From Halicephalobus mephisto (taxonomy: Eukaryota > Nematoda > Chromadorea > Rhabditida > Panagrolaimidae), in assembly GCA_009193035.1 (NCBI GenBank), contig SWDT01000020.1, positions 62,001 through 126,000 on the forward strand: a stretch of DNA of 64,000 nt, in the 5' to 3' direction. A program made the position numbers and the translations under genes. The notes beneath the pieces were generated by a model. That model was not told where the DNA came from. It was given only the letters and a program-made list of their open reading frames with translations, and ran no database searches. The first letter of the stretch is position 1, and each line of letters starts with the position of its first letter. Shown here piece by piece: positions 53,765 through 64,000 of this stretch.

Positions 53765-56502
53765 CTATCCCCATCCTCTGATTTTCTGGACAATGTTCCT
53801 CCAAGCTCTTTTGACTTTACTGTGGAACGGCTCTGGGGTAGGAGTTTCGTCGTTCATCTTCACTTCAGAAGGGATGCCAGAATCGCAGCCGGCTTTGCCA
53901 TAACGAGGTACTCTGTAGTCGAAGTAGTGTCTATGAGCAGAGATGTATTGCTGGTATTTACTGAATTCAAAACTCAGCATATCCGAGCAGTCAAAGTCCT
54001 CTCCATAAGGATCCCCGAGGCACTCGTAGTAAGTGGAATTGGGGAGCATGCCAGTCGGGTACCAGATTTCGATTCCGTGATGGTAGCTTTTCTCTGTGTT
54101 GTTGTCGTCACAAGGCTTAGAGTCGTCTCCTTCCTCCACCCTCGGGGAATCTTCGTCCTTGGCACAAGCCGGAAGATGAGGAACAATGTCTTCAGAATGG
54201 ACGACTCTGAAGGATTCCGGAAGCAGTTCATTGTGTTTCCTGGCCAAGTCGATGTTGCCGACTCTAGGCTGACCGAAAGTCACGACTCTGATCTGGGATC
54301 CACGACGGATGTTCTGCAGTACCGTCTTCAACGCCGCCAGAGAAGCCAGAGCACCCCCGAGACTGTGGCCCGTGAAAGTAACATCGTAATCCTGAAAATA
54401 ATATTCTATTATTTCTTATTGAAAAATCTCAAGAATCATTTTCAGTTCTGTGCGGGAAATCAGAAGATTAACGATAATCTCTTTTGAATCAATAAAAAGG
54501 GCCTAAGAATAATCTGTTTAAGCAAATCGATAAATTAAACATTGGAAAATCAAAAAAGCAACAATAATGGACCTCGACATGACTTGATGTAGAGAATTAT
54601 ATATCGAAAATCAACATTATTGGGACTCGGGGAGACGCCCGCAGGTGGCGCTCCCTGATTAGGTGGTCTTAGCACGACTACCGTAACCCTACGAGGTTTA
54701 TGTTGTGTTGTTGTTTAATAATATCAGAAATGCTCCGTAATTACTTGTAACTAAGCGTCCTCGATTATACTCATTAGACGTATGAAACCTAAAACGAACA
54801 ATGCGATCATGACTCTCCATTTTCGTTTTCAGTTCCTATATAAAAAATAAGTATAATCGAATACGTTCAATTACGCTTAGTTACAAGTGATTTTGGATCA
54901 CCTGTGATATATTTCTATGAAGGATTGTGACTTGTCGTTCTATAAAGACTCAAGTACAGCTCTCTCTATTCGTTGTACACCAAATCACAACAAACATATT
55001 TTGAATCATCGGAAAACAAACCATATATCGGGCATCAGTTAACGCTGGTTCCACAGTTGGCCAAAGAACCTCTAAAGCATGCAGGAAATATCTGTTAGCT
55101 AGTCCGACTCCATAAAAGTCCTTCAACGACACCAGGGAGTTCCATCCTTCAAAAAGAAGTTGTTTATTCGTCTTCGTTCCTCTGAAAACGACGAAAATTC
55201 TTCTTCTACCATCGTCGACGACTGTATATCCAGAACAAATAGAATTGATAATATCACAGACTTCATTAGACGTCGTGTAAAGCCGATACAACGACGTATT
55301 CGATCCTAATGTTCTGAAATATCCTTCATTAGTCCATATTCGATTAAAAATGAAAAATGAAAAATAAAAAATTTAAAATTTAAAATAAAAAGTAAAAAGT
55401 AAAAAATTTAAAATTTAAAATTAAAAAGTAAAAAATTTAAAATATAAAATAAAAATAAAAAGTAAAAAATAAAAAATAAAAAATAAAAAATAAAAAATAA
55501 AAAATTTCAAATAAAAAGTAAAAAATTAAAAATTAAAAATTAAAAAGTAAAAAATAAAAAATTTTAAATTTAAAAAAAAAACATTTTTTCCAAATAATTC
55601 ATATATCAAATTTAATTTTTTTAAACTATATTTAGAATTTTTTAATATAATTTTATAAAAAATTTTCAAAAATAAAATAATTTCGAAAATATGCAAATTT
55701 AGGTTTTTCGTTTTTCTAATTAAATTTTCGAAAAGCTATTTAGACAACTGTAATCAGCGTGAAAAATTCACTTGATTACAAAAAAATTATTAAATTTGGT
55801 TAAATTAAAAAAGAAAACGAAGAAGCCTAAAATGGATTATTAGAAATTCGCTAATCAGTAAGTGAATTTGCTCAAATTTTAAAATTTTTCTCAAATTTTT
55901 TTCGAAAAACTACTTGGATTACTGTAATCAATATTAAAAACACATCTAATTACAAAGAAAATGATTAAATTTGGTTAAATTTAAAAAAGAAAGGAATCCT
56001 AAAATGAATAGTCGGAAGTTCGCTAACCAACAAGCGAATTTGCTCGCATTTTTTTTCGTTTTTTTTTTATGATTTTTTTGAAAACTTAATTAGATAGTTG
56101 TAATCAGTATTAAAAATACATCTAATTACAAAAAAGAATTATTAAATTTAATTGAATTTAAAAAGAAAACAAAGAATCCTAAAATGAAAAAAGTTTAGCG
56201 CGCGATATATCAAATTTCAAACATTTCTAATTTATCATTTTAGAAAATTATTTCAATGAAAATAAAATACATTGTGAATGTACAGAATAAACTAGAAAAT
56301 AAACTGTAATTTAGAAAATAATTTCTAGAAATTACCTGTTCAAACATCCCCGAGGAGACGGAGCATAAGCCCCGGCCGAGAGATCCAGAAGAACCCTAGC
56401 TTCTGTTTCGTCATATGAAGTCTTCTTTGGTGACAATGCCAAAGGAGCTGGAATCTCTTCAACCAAAAAAAACAACAATAATCCAAAAAAATAAAAAATC
56501 AT
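53765..56502 (-). CDS. Secreted class 3 (alpha/beta-hydrolase) lipase
   Basis: Three exons (56502-56336, 55313-55022, 54391-53765) give 361 residues. A signal peptide (MIFYFFGLLLFFLVEEIPAP) opens the protein. The class 3 lipase fold shows IFVVFRGTKTNKQLLFEGW, the nucleophile elbow VTFTGHSLGGALASL (Ser in GHSLG), FGQPRVGN, the acid residue in VHSEDIVPHLP, and the catalytic His in YHHGIEIWYP. Cysteines in the C-terminal half suggest an extracellular enzyme. Nematodes have many such genes, with gut or cuticle lipid breakdown as likely roles; the substrate is unknown. The start is 183 bases after the stop of the Rabin8-like gene on the same strand, with AATAAA (56665-56660) and an acceptor AAATTTTAG (56537) about 120 bases apart, as in SL2-type operons. 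Intron 2 (630 bases) contains a MITE; intron 1 (1022 bases) contains R1 repeats. Confidence 0.88.
54743..54888. mobile_element. 146-base MITE in lipase intron 2
   Basis: Perfect 16-base terminal inverted repeats (acttgtaactaagcgt), followed after a small offset by a second inverted block tcgattatact. The interior is non-coding. Confidence 0.7.
55340..55580. repeat. Low-complexity 'aaaagtaaaaaatttaaaat' run in lipase intron 1
   Basis: Simple A-rich tandem units of 6-20 bases, including seven exact 'aaaaaat' steps. Confidence 0.8.
55735..56205 (-). repeat. Dispersed repeat R1, three tandem inverted copies
   Basis: Copies at about 55740-55875, 55905-56060 and 56080-56200 read as the reverse complement of 3095-3395, including 'atgaatagtcggaagttcgc' and 'taaccaacaagcgaattt'. 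Confidence 0.7.
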
Positions 56503-56685
56503 TTTTATCCTATTTCGATTTTTCAACGAATCACAACTAAAATTTTTTCAAAGTTCGTCCGTTTCGCAAATAAATAGGATTATCATTCCAAAAATTTTCC
56601 GATGATTCATCAAAAATCGAATTAAAAACTTCCACCAATCCATCAACACAGTAAAAAACTTTATTCCCGTCATTTTTCAATGCAG

Positions 56686-59600
56686 TTAATCTTTGTCAGT
56701 AAGTCCCGAACCGTTCATTTTAGCAACAAAATCAAATCCAAATCTTGCAAGTGCCAGATTCTTCCTCATTACTGTAATTTCCGCAAATGCATCTTCATCT
56801 GAAGCTTTTACAATTCCATTTTTAATATATCGCAGATAAGTAAACAAGTCACATACAGCCGTTATCTAAAATTTTCTACAATTAATTACATAAAAAATAA
56901 ACTTTTCTACAATTAATTACATAAAAAGTAAACTTTCTACAATTAATTATATAAAAAGTAAACTTTTCTATAATTACATAAAAAATAAACTTTTCTATAA
57001 TTAATTACATAAAAAGTAAACTTTTCTATAATTAATTATATAAAAAGTAAACTTTTCTATAATTACACAAAAAGTAAAATTTTTTATAATTATTTTAAAA
57101 ACCTTACCCTATTTCTCGCAAAAACAGACACAAAAATCCAGTCCTTGTCAGAATCCGTTTTCAATCTATACGGACAATTATGCTCAATTTTTGTAAATCC
57201 ACAAATTTTCTGACTTCCCATAGGATTAAATAATGGTTCTATTTCTAGTGTATTCTTTTTAATAGAAGACAAAATTTCCTCCGACAACGATTCATCCACC
57301 GACGCCAAACAAGGTTTAACATCTTCCGTTATCAATCTCTTCATAAACTTCGAATTTTCTTCATTTTCCACTGCCATCGGATCTAGAGCTCTCCATTCCT
57401 TAAATTCCGGAAAACAAACAGGATCCAATTCAATCGTCGTTTCCATATTAATAGAAGATCCATTAGATTGCGGAGATCCTTGTTTAGACGTTTTGGATTT
57501 ACTTTTTGGCGTCAACGATATACTCGTCCGATGTGTATTGGCCTTGTCCTTGATGCTTCTCCTCCCTGTAGATTTAACTATTTCCTTCAGCGCCTTCACT
57601 TCTGCTTGCAATAAGTCAACTTTCAACAAAGCTTCACTTAAAAGTTTTTCCGCATGTTCTCTTCTAGATTCCGCCGCATTTGCCAATTTGTAAGCTTCCT
57701 AAATCCAATCCAATAAATCCACAATCCAAAAATAGACTCAAACCTGGAATAATGTTTCTGTCAAATCCTGTACTTCATTGTCAAGAGATTTTTGAAGTTT
57801 TTTAAGTTCTTCACATTTCCGATCTGATTCAACAGCATGTCGACAAGCTTCCTTCAATTCCTTCTCTAGTCTTTTTATTTTCTCTTCTGGAGTTTCATCC
57901 CGTTCTTCTGCAGATGAAGGAATCAACCCGCTGCTAAAATTAAATTAATCAATATATAACTAAAATTATATTTTTAGAATATTACAAAAACCAAAAATTA
58001 AAATTTTTACAAGATAATTTCATCCCAAAAAGTAAAAAATTTAATTTCAAATTTACTGTTTTAATTTAAAAATTCCAAAAAATCAAAATATTGAAATTTT
58101 AAAAGTATTTCGTTACAAAACAAATCTGATATTAATTTTTACTTTTTAAACGTTTTTAGAATTATTTTTTTAAAAAATTCAATTTCAATATAAAATTGCC
58201 AAATTTTTCTATTTTTTTCAATTTTACATAAAAATTCCAAAAAAAATTATATTCTTATTTTAAATTATGCTTATAAGCAAAAACAAAAAATTTTGATTCT
58301 ATTTTTTAAAATTAATTCATAAAAAAAACTCACTCAGTAGAAGCATTTCTTTTATCAAATGTCGTCGTTGAATACGTCGATGAATTTCCATCTTCTTCAA
58401 TTTTCTTCAAAACTCCATCACTCACAGATGACGGAAGAACAGACGGCATTGCTGATTTTTCTTTTACTCGTTTACTTAATTTAAAAAAAAGTTTTTTGGC
58501 TTTTCGTTTTTCTTTTTCTCGCTGTTTTTCCTTTTCAAATTCTAGTCGTTCTTCTTCCAATTCTAACTTCCTTCTTGCGTTCGTAAGTAGTAAAATTCCA
58601 AGATGAGAAGAATTCGGAGCGTGTTGTTCTGTAAAAATCGAACTTCCTGCAGGTTCCGAGCTAGCAAAACTCTTCGAATCAGTTAAGGTGACTTCCAAAT
58701 CATGAGGTTCAGAACGAAATGAGTTAGGAGAGCCATCCGAATCAGTACAATCCGAATCCTTGTAAGAATCAGTCGACAATTGAAGACCTAAACAGACATG
58801 ATTATATATCAATTTTTATAAAACTTACCTTCAAATTTCCTATTTCCAAGTTTAGGAGTTAATTCAACTTCTGTCTGTTTATTGATTTCCTCTAGTAAAG
58901 TCGTTTCAGTCCTTGTGTCTGAAAGCAAAACCGGAGCCGAATTACTGGCAAGAATATGCTGAAAAAATTTTATTAAACATTTTTTAAAATTAATTACAGT
59001 ATTCCAAAAGTTAAAAACAAAAGCTGTTACGAAAGCTATATAAATACGGATTTTAAAAGCTTTAAAATTAGATAAAAAAACTAAAAACAGATAGTGGATT
59101 TCGTAATGAGTTGCCAAATTTATTTTTTTACTTGCACTCGCTCTTACACAAGAATTCAAAACTTCAAATTACTTATATTATTGTAAAAAAATTAAAAATA
59201 AAAATCTTTACAAATTTATTTCAACGCGAATTTTTAGGATTTTCTAAAAAGTTAAAAATTTAGGTAAAAAGCGCGCGTAAAAACAGAGCGAGTCGATTTC
59301 GAAATCGCTTTTACCAAATTTACCATTTTTTCATTCTTACTCGCTCTTGCGCGCAAATTCAAAAATTACAATAAATTATTTTTTCTTTAATCACAATATT
59401 TATGTAGATAAATTTCAGCACAAAAACAAATTCAACAATCAGACAAAGGTCACAAGAAAAGAATGTTCAATGTTTTGGCTTTTTTCTCCGGCAAAAACCA
59501 ACCCATCGAAAAAAACCAAAAATACGATAGTTCAATTTAAAAAAACAAAAAACCACTCAAATCTTCAAAAAAACAAATTGGATTATTTTTATCTTTAAAA

Positions 59601-61993
59601 AAGCAATAACTAAATTCTCTCAAAAATTGAATATCTAAATATTTCAAAAAATAATTTCAAAATTTATCAAAGATTTTAAAAATTCTTAATTATTAAAGAT
59701 ATTTTAAAAAATTCTAATTATAGATTTTTAAACTTTTTAATTATTAAAGATTTTAAAAATTTTTCAATCATAGAAAATGTCTTAATTTTTTCATTATTAA
59801 AGATATTTAAAAATTCTAATTATAGATTTTTAAACTTTTTCATTATTAAAGATTTTAAAATTTTTCAATCACCGAATATTTTTAATTTCTTAATTATTAA
59901 AGATATTTTAAAAAATTCTAATTATAGATTTCTAAAATTCTTCATTATTAAAGATTTTTAAAATTTTTCAATCATGAAAAATTCTTAATTATTACAGATT
60001 TATATTTTTCAAATTTTTAGTTCATAAACATCTATTTTAAAAACTTGTCAGACTCGAAACATCTTTCGAAAACGGCACTCCAGAAAACGGGCCGGCCTTC
60101 TTTTCCATTTCTTCCCAATTAGGTTATCGTTTCTTCCCCATTTTTGGCTTTCCTTCTCAGCTAGGGTTATTCAAATGAATTTCCCCAGCTGTCATGCAAA
60201 TGAGAAAAGAGTTGAACCGTTCATCAATAGATTATTTAATAAAAAAATTTCAATTGTACTTAAAATTTGGCAATTATGTACATTTTAAAACTTTTGGTAC
60301 TTTTTTAAACAAAAACGGAAAAAGCTACTTTCCATTAGAGAAAAATATAAAGACAAACATTTCGCTAAAAACTACTTTTATTTCAACAGTGCCGTAAAAA
60401 CTTGGAGTGTTTCAGATCTAGAATTCTAAAAAAAATACACATAATCAAAAATCGGGATTTTTAAAAAAGATAAACATCCTAAAAATTTTAATTTCTTAAA
60501 TATAAACATCTTAAAAATTTTAATTTCTTTTGAAATTTTTAATTTTTTAAACATAAACATTCTAAAAATTTTAATTTTTTAATTTTTTAAATAATTTTTG
60601 ATTTAAAAAAATACAAACATTATAAATAATACAATTTCCTGAAATTTTTTATTTAAAAAATGCCGTTGAAATTTGATACATTTTAGATCTTTTGCAATCT
60701 TTGATTTTTTAAAAAAATAACTATCATAAAAACTAGGCGTATTTCAAATCTTGTGCAATTTTTCATTTTAAAAAAAAAAAGATAAATATCATCAAAACTT
60801 GGGATATTTCAAATCTTGTGCAATTTTTCATTTTTAAAAATCCAAATATCGTCAAAAATAGGCATATTTCAAATTTCCCACAATTTTTCAACTTTTTTAA
60901 AAGATTAAATACCGCCGAAAATTTAAATTTTGAGGTTTTTTAAAAGAAAAAACATCATCAAAAGAAATATTTTAAATTTTCCACAATTTTTCGACTTTTT
61001 AAAGAAAAAAATATTATTAAAATCAAGAATATTCCAAATTTTCGACTTTTTAAACTAAATACTATAAAAGTTAAACATATTTTACATCTTTTAAAATTCC
61101 TAACGATAAAAAACCTAAATATCATTAAAGTTTGAAATTTCTGATTTTCAAAAATAAACATTATCGAAAAAAATTAAAGAATTTTCTACAATTTTTGATT
61201 TCTAAAAAAAATTAATAATATCAAAAGTTTTAAATTTAAGAGTTTTCGATAATTTTTTATTTCTAAAAAAAATAAATAATATCGAAAGTTTCAAATTTAA
61301 AGATTTTTTACAATTTTTTATTTCTAAAAAAATTAATAATATTAAAAGTTTCAAATTTAAAGAATTTTCTACAATTTTTGATTTCTAAAAAAATTAATAA
61401 TATTAAAAGTTTTAAATTTAAGGATTTTTTACAATTTTTTATTTCTAAAAAAATAAATAATATCAAAAGTTTTAAATTTAAGGATTTTTTACAATTTTTT
61501 ATTTCTAAAAAAAATAAATAATATCAAGTTTTAAATTTAAGAATTTTTTACAATTTTTTATTTCTAAAAAAATTAATAATATCAAAAGTTTGAAGATTTT
61601 ATATAATTTTCGACTTTTCAAAAGGATAAACTAGCAATAGACTGTTTTAAACGTCACAAGGAGCTCAGTTCCAACGACAAAATTGCGTGCATTTACAATG
61701 CGATGGGTCTTTGACCAGAACAAGTCCCAAAATTCATCTCCAAGTCTTGTTCAGCTGTTTACAGGGCCAAAAATGGTCGTTTTTAAGGAACAAACTAAAC
61801 AAAGACTTTAAGAATGAAATTTAAACCCAATACGAAAGACGATTTGCCATTCTTTTAAAAAAAGCTATTGACAGCTTTTCAACACATAAAAATAAATTCT
61901 CTTGGGACATTTATCAATTTTTTTAAAGAAATTCATGTAAAAAAAACAAACCTTTTCATTACTGTTCATTTTTTGAATTTTCTTTTTTGACAT
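56686..61993 (-). CDS. Rabin8/Sec2-type Rab guanine-nucleotide exchange factor
   Basis: Homolog of RAB3IP/RAB3IL1 (Rabin8, yeast Sec2), which activates Rab8/Sec4 for exocytosis and cilium formation. Six exons on the minus strand (61993-61952, 58958-58829, 58787-58334, 57933-57744, 57698-57108, 56865-56686) join in phase to 528 residues. The N-terminal ~210 residues are Ser/Glu-rich with a charged helix (ARRKLELEEERLEFEKEKQ). The Sec2 coiled coil (about 215-300) includes VQDLTETLFQEAYKLANAAE and LLQAEVKALKEIV. The C-terminal block FPEFKEWRALDP, LEIEPL, CPYRLKTDSDKDWIFVS and ITAVCDLFTYLRYIKNGIVK aligns with the C-terminus of human Rabin8. The first exon (MSKKKIQKMNSNEK) is inferred from phase and a good donor across a ~3 kb repeat-filled intron, so the start is the weak point. 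Confidence 0.85.
59085..59375 (+). repeat. Composite repeat R2, two copies inside the Rabin8-like intron 1
   Basis: Both copies show 'ttgccaaatttattttttt' or its variant, then 'cactcgctcttacacaagaa' or 'tactcgctcttgcgcgcaaa', with 'ttcaacgcgaatttttagga' between them. Same order as at 33.8-34.4 kb. Confidence 0.6.
59600..61630. repeat. Tandem AT-rich arrays in the Rabin8-like intron 1
   Basis: 59640-60010: copies of 'tcttaattattaaagatatt' with 'aaaaattctaattatagatt'. 60470-61130: degenerate ~70-base units with 'catcaaaacttgggatattt'. 61150-61620: seven ~62-base copies of 'tttctaaaaaaattaataat' plus 'aaagttttaaatttaaggat'. 60050-60420 is more complex, with a 67-codon open frame lacking support. 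Confidence 0.75.
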
Positions 61994-62266
61994 TGAAATA
62001 CAGGGAGGACAGATTCACATGGACAAGGCACTTAACGGATTCTAGAAATCACAAAAGGTCAAAAAGTTTTAAAAAAACACAAAAAAGTTTTAAAAAAAAT
62101 ACAAAAATTTAAAAAAACACAAAAATTAAAAAAACAAAGGTATTACAACACCGATTTAACGGAATTTTCTCTCCAAATATGTTCAAATTTTAAATTTATG
62201 AATTAACTAAAGCCAGAAACATACTCTAACCAGTAATAATTGTGATAATGTCATGATTTAGAAGAC

Positions 62267-62863
62267 TTAATTACTTTTCAAATTGTCCAAATATCTTCTG
62301 TATTCATTGACACTTCTCCAATGAGCTTGTCTGAGGATAACCTGAGGTCTATGAGTCTTCAAAATATTCATAGCAACATTCGGAAGATAATCATATTTTT
62401 TCATCAAATAACAACATGCAATTGTTGCTGATCGGGTTCTTCCTGCTTTACAGTGAACATAGACCGATTTTCCTTCTTTGTTAACTTCATCTATGAATTC
62501 AATAGCATTTTGAATATTATTCCTTGACGTTGATCCTGTGAAATCTTGCATAGGAACATGATGAAATTTAATTCCTTCTTTTTTCCATTCATTTTCATCC
62601 ATTGACTGATAAGCAGCTTTAGTTTCAAATTCTTCTGTACAACAAACAACACCACCTACATTTTCCTTCTAAAATCATGTTTTAAAAAAATAGAAAATTA
62701 CACATCAAACCTCTTTCAAATCTTGCAGCATAGACTTAAAAGGCAAAGCACCCAAAACAAGTCCTTCATCAACCCTACTGTACCATTGCCAAGATTGAGG
62801 TTGGATGTAATTCCTCATAAGATTATAAGCGAGCGACGGATAGAAAGCCAAAGTACCGAGCAT
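62267..62863 (-). CDS. PTPMT1: Mitochondrial PTPMT1-like phosphatase
   Basis: Two exons (62863-62711, 62668-62267) give 184 residues, close to the family length. PTPMT1 dephosphorylates phosphatidylglycerophosphate in the mitochondrial inner membrane, a step of cardiolipin synthesis. Family features: the N-terminal FYPSLAYNLM and WYSRVDEGLVLGALPF, then GGVVCCTEEFET, the general-acid segment VPMQDFTGSTS, and the signature loop HCKAGRTRSA with the catalytic Cys and Arg (about residue 132), followed by a basic C-terminal half ending RRYLDNLKSN. The N-terminal hydrophobic stretch could serve mitochondrial targeting. The ATG lies 6 bases after a TTTTTTTAG acceptor, suggesting a spliced leader. The downstream Rabin8-like gene starts 273 bases further on, on the same strand. 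The 42-base intron and phases are clean. Confidence 0.9.
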
Positions 62864-62870
62864 TTTTCCT

Positions 62871-63240
62871 AAAAAAATAATTATCAAAAATTATAAAAAA
62901 AAACAAAAAATTTAAAAAAAAACATTAAAAAAATCATTTTTAAAAATATTTAAAAATTCAAAAAATCATTAAAAAAATAAAAATATAAATAAATAATATA
63001 AAAATTAATTAAAAATCACAAAAAATCATTAAAAAACTAAAAATATAAATAAATAATATAAAAATTAATTAAAAATTTCACAAAAATCATTAAAAATTAA
63101 AAATATTTTAGAGTTTTAAAATACTCCATCAAATAATCACAAAAAAAATCAAATAATTATTTTTTGGAATGTAAACAAAAATTGACTAGAATGTGAAATT
63201 AGCACATAATCAAAACCATCAATGGCAAAATCACTTGAGA
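62871..63240. other. AT-rich intercistronic region
   Basis: Tandem 'aaaaatataaataaataata' copies at 62970-63100. It contains the probable 3' end of the unknown right-edge gene and no other feature. Confidence 0.5.
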
Positions 63241-64000
63241 TCATAAATCATCAAAAAAGCTATTAGATTTCGGATGAGATTGGCCTTTTCTTTGAGCTTC
63301 TGCTGCTCTCTGAGCTCCAGCTAACGTCAATTGCGATGGTAAAAAACCGCCATCAGTTGCAAAACTAAAATCAAGTTCTTCTTGTCCTGGAGTTTCCAAC
63401 AATGCCAAAGTCGGAGGAGCATTATCTTCTAATAATAAGCCTCGTTCAACATCTTCCGATTGTTCCATAATTGGAATTCTATCTTCATCATTTCCAAATC
63501 TTGGAAGCGACAATCCTCTTCCTCCATCAGTATTCGAAGAACCTAAAAATTCACCATCAAATAAATACAAAAATCGTAAATTCCAAATTTTTAAATAAAA
63601 ATTTAAAAAAAAACAAAATAAATTTACGTAAAAATTCCAATTTTTTAATAATAAAAATTAAAAAAACAAAATAAAACATTAAATTTTTAATATAATTTAA
63701 AAACAAAATAAATTTACAAAAAATTCAAATTTTTCAAACATAAATTTAAAAAAAAAAACAAAATAAAACTTTAAATTTTTCAAATAAAATTTAAAAAAAA
63801 AATAAATTTACGTAAAAATTCCTAAAACTAATAATTATATATAAAAATATTTATAACTACCCCAAAAATCACTACTTTATCCATCTAAAAATTAGTCATT
63901 TTAATTATTAAATAATAAAAAAACATAAAATTAACCACTAACCTCCATTAAATCTCCTAAAAAACGCCGTATTTCTTTCTTCTTTTCCTTTCTGTCTCGC
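63241..64000 (-). CDS. C-terminal part of an unknown protein (runs off the right edge)
   Basis: Two exons are visible: 64000-63943 (open at the edge) and 63542-63241, joined in phase across a 400-base AT-rich intron. The visible 119 residues read RQKGKEERNTAFFRRFNGG, then an acidic, Ser/Gly-rich tail with IPIMEQSEDVERGLLLEDN and an end in SNSFFDDL. The Arg-rich start of the visible part would suit a segment just inside a membrane, with the rest a cytoplasmic tail, but that is a guess. No domain is recognised. It is the first visible gene of the minus-strand series leading to the PTPMT1-like, Rabin8-like and lipase genes. Confidence 0.55.

Noticed and set aside
58809..59159. An upstream ATG (59159) as the start of the Rabin8-like gene
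   Set aside because: It would read through repeat R2 DNA and an evident acceptor at 58959; a short exon at 61993-61952 fits phase better.
1950..62863. Two HCx5R phosphatases in one window as a functional cluster
   Set aside because: The DUSP and the PTPMT1-like gene are 60 kb apart, on opposite strands and of different subfamilies.

Overview
This is a nuclear window from a nematode, most likely a rhabditid (Caenorhabditis-like). The evidence is: tiny introns of about 39-46 bases with TTTTCAG-type acceptors, start codons directly behind acceptor-like sites (spliced-leader addition), tightly packed same-strand genes that look operonic, and nematode-typical genes (cuticlin, calsyntenin casy-1, rml-2). 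Exons are clearly richer in GC than the very AT-rich introns and intergenic DNA. The species cannot be named from this window.

Layout. 0-1.4 kb: two minus-strand genes (CCDC174-like, then an acidic unknown protein) only 71 bases apart, a probable SL1-type operon. 1.9-2.8 kb: a dual-specificity phosphatase. 3.6-10.2 kb: six-exon rev-3 (DNA polymerase zeta catalytic subunit), with an unrelated coiled-coil gene nested antisense in its second intron and a ~1.1 kb foldback bracketing its last exon. 10.8-14.2 kb: an FBXO47/PROM-1-like F-box gene convergent with cct-2. 14.2-19.4 kb: repeat-rich DNA with a ~122-base satellite. 19.4-25.5 kb: three secreted or surface genes (cuticlin; a GGYGRPQ-repeat protein; a Ly6-like protein). 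25.5-28.2 kb: a 48-base satellite, a foldback element, other repeats. 28.2-33.6 kb: casy-1 on the minus strand. 33.6-45.4 kb: almost gene-free satellites. 45.6-48.0 kb: a secreted precursor with twelve R-x-x-R sites and a Cys-rich tail. 48.1-52.0 kb: rml-2 (rhamnose synthesis) with a small candidate gene nested antisense. 53.8-64 kb: four minus-strand genes (a class 3 lipase, a Rabin8/Sec2 Rab GEF, a PTPMT1 phosphatase and the C-terminus of an unknown protein) that may form one operon.

How the genes relate. The window mixes housekeeping functions (protein folding, translesion synthesis, vesicle traffic, mitochondrial lipid) and cuticle or secreted products. Rhamnose synthesis (rml-2), cuticlin and the glycine-rich secreted protein may all serve surface formation, but that is inference. 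The three secreted-protein genes carry TATA boxes; several housekeeping genes instead start right behind an acceptor-like site. The most notable signals are the foldback around the rev-3 terminal exon, the R-L-V-R precursor, short sequence cores shared between otherwise unrelated satellites, and a cuticlin intron lacking its 3' AG. All exon models were read by eye from splice sites, phase and family conservation, and no search was run.
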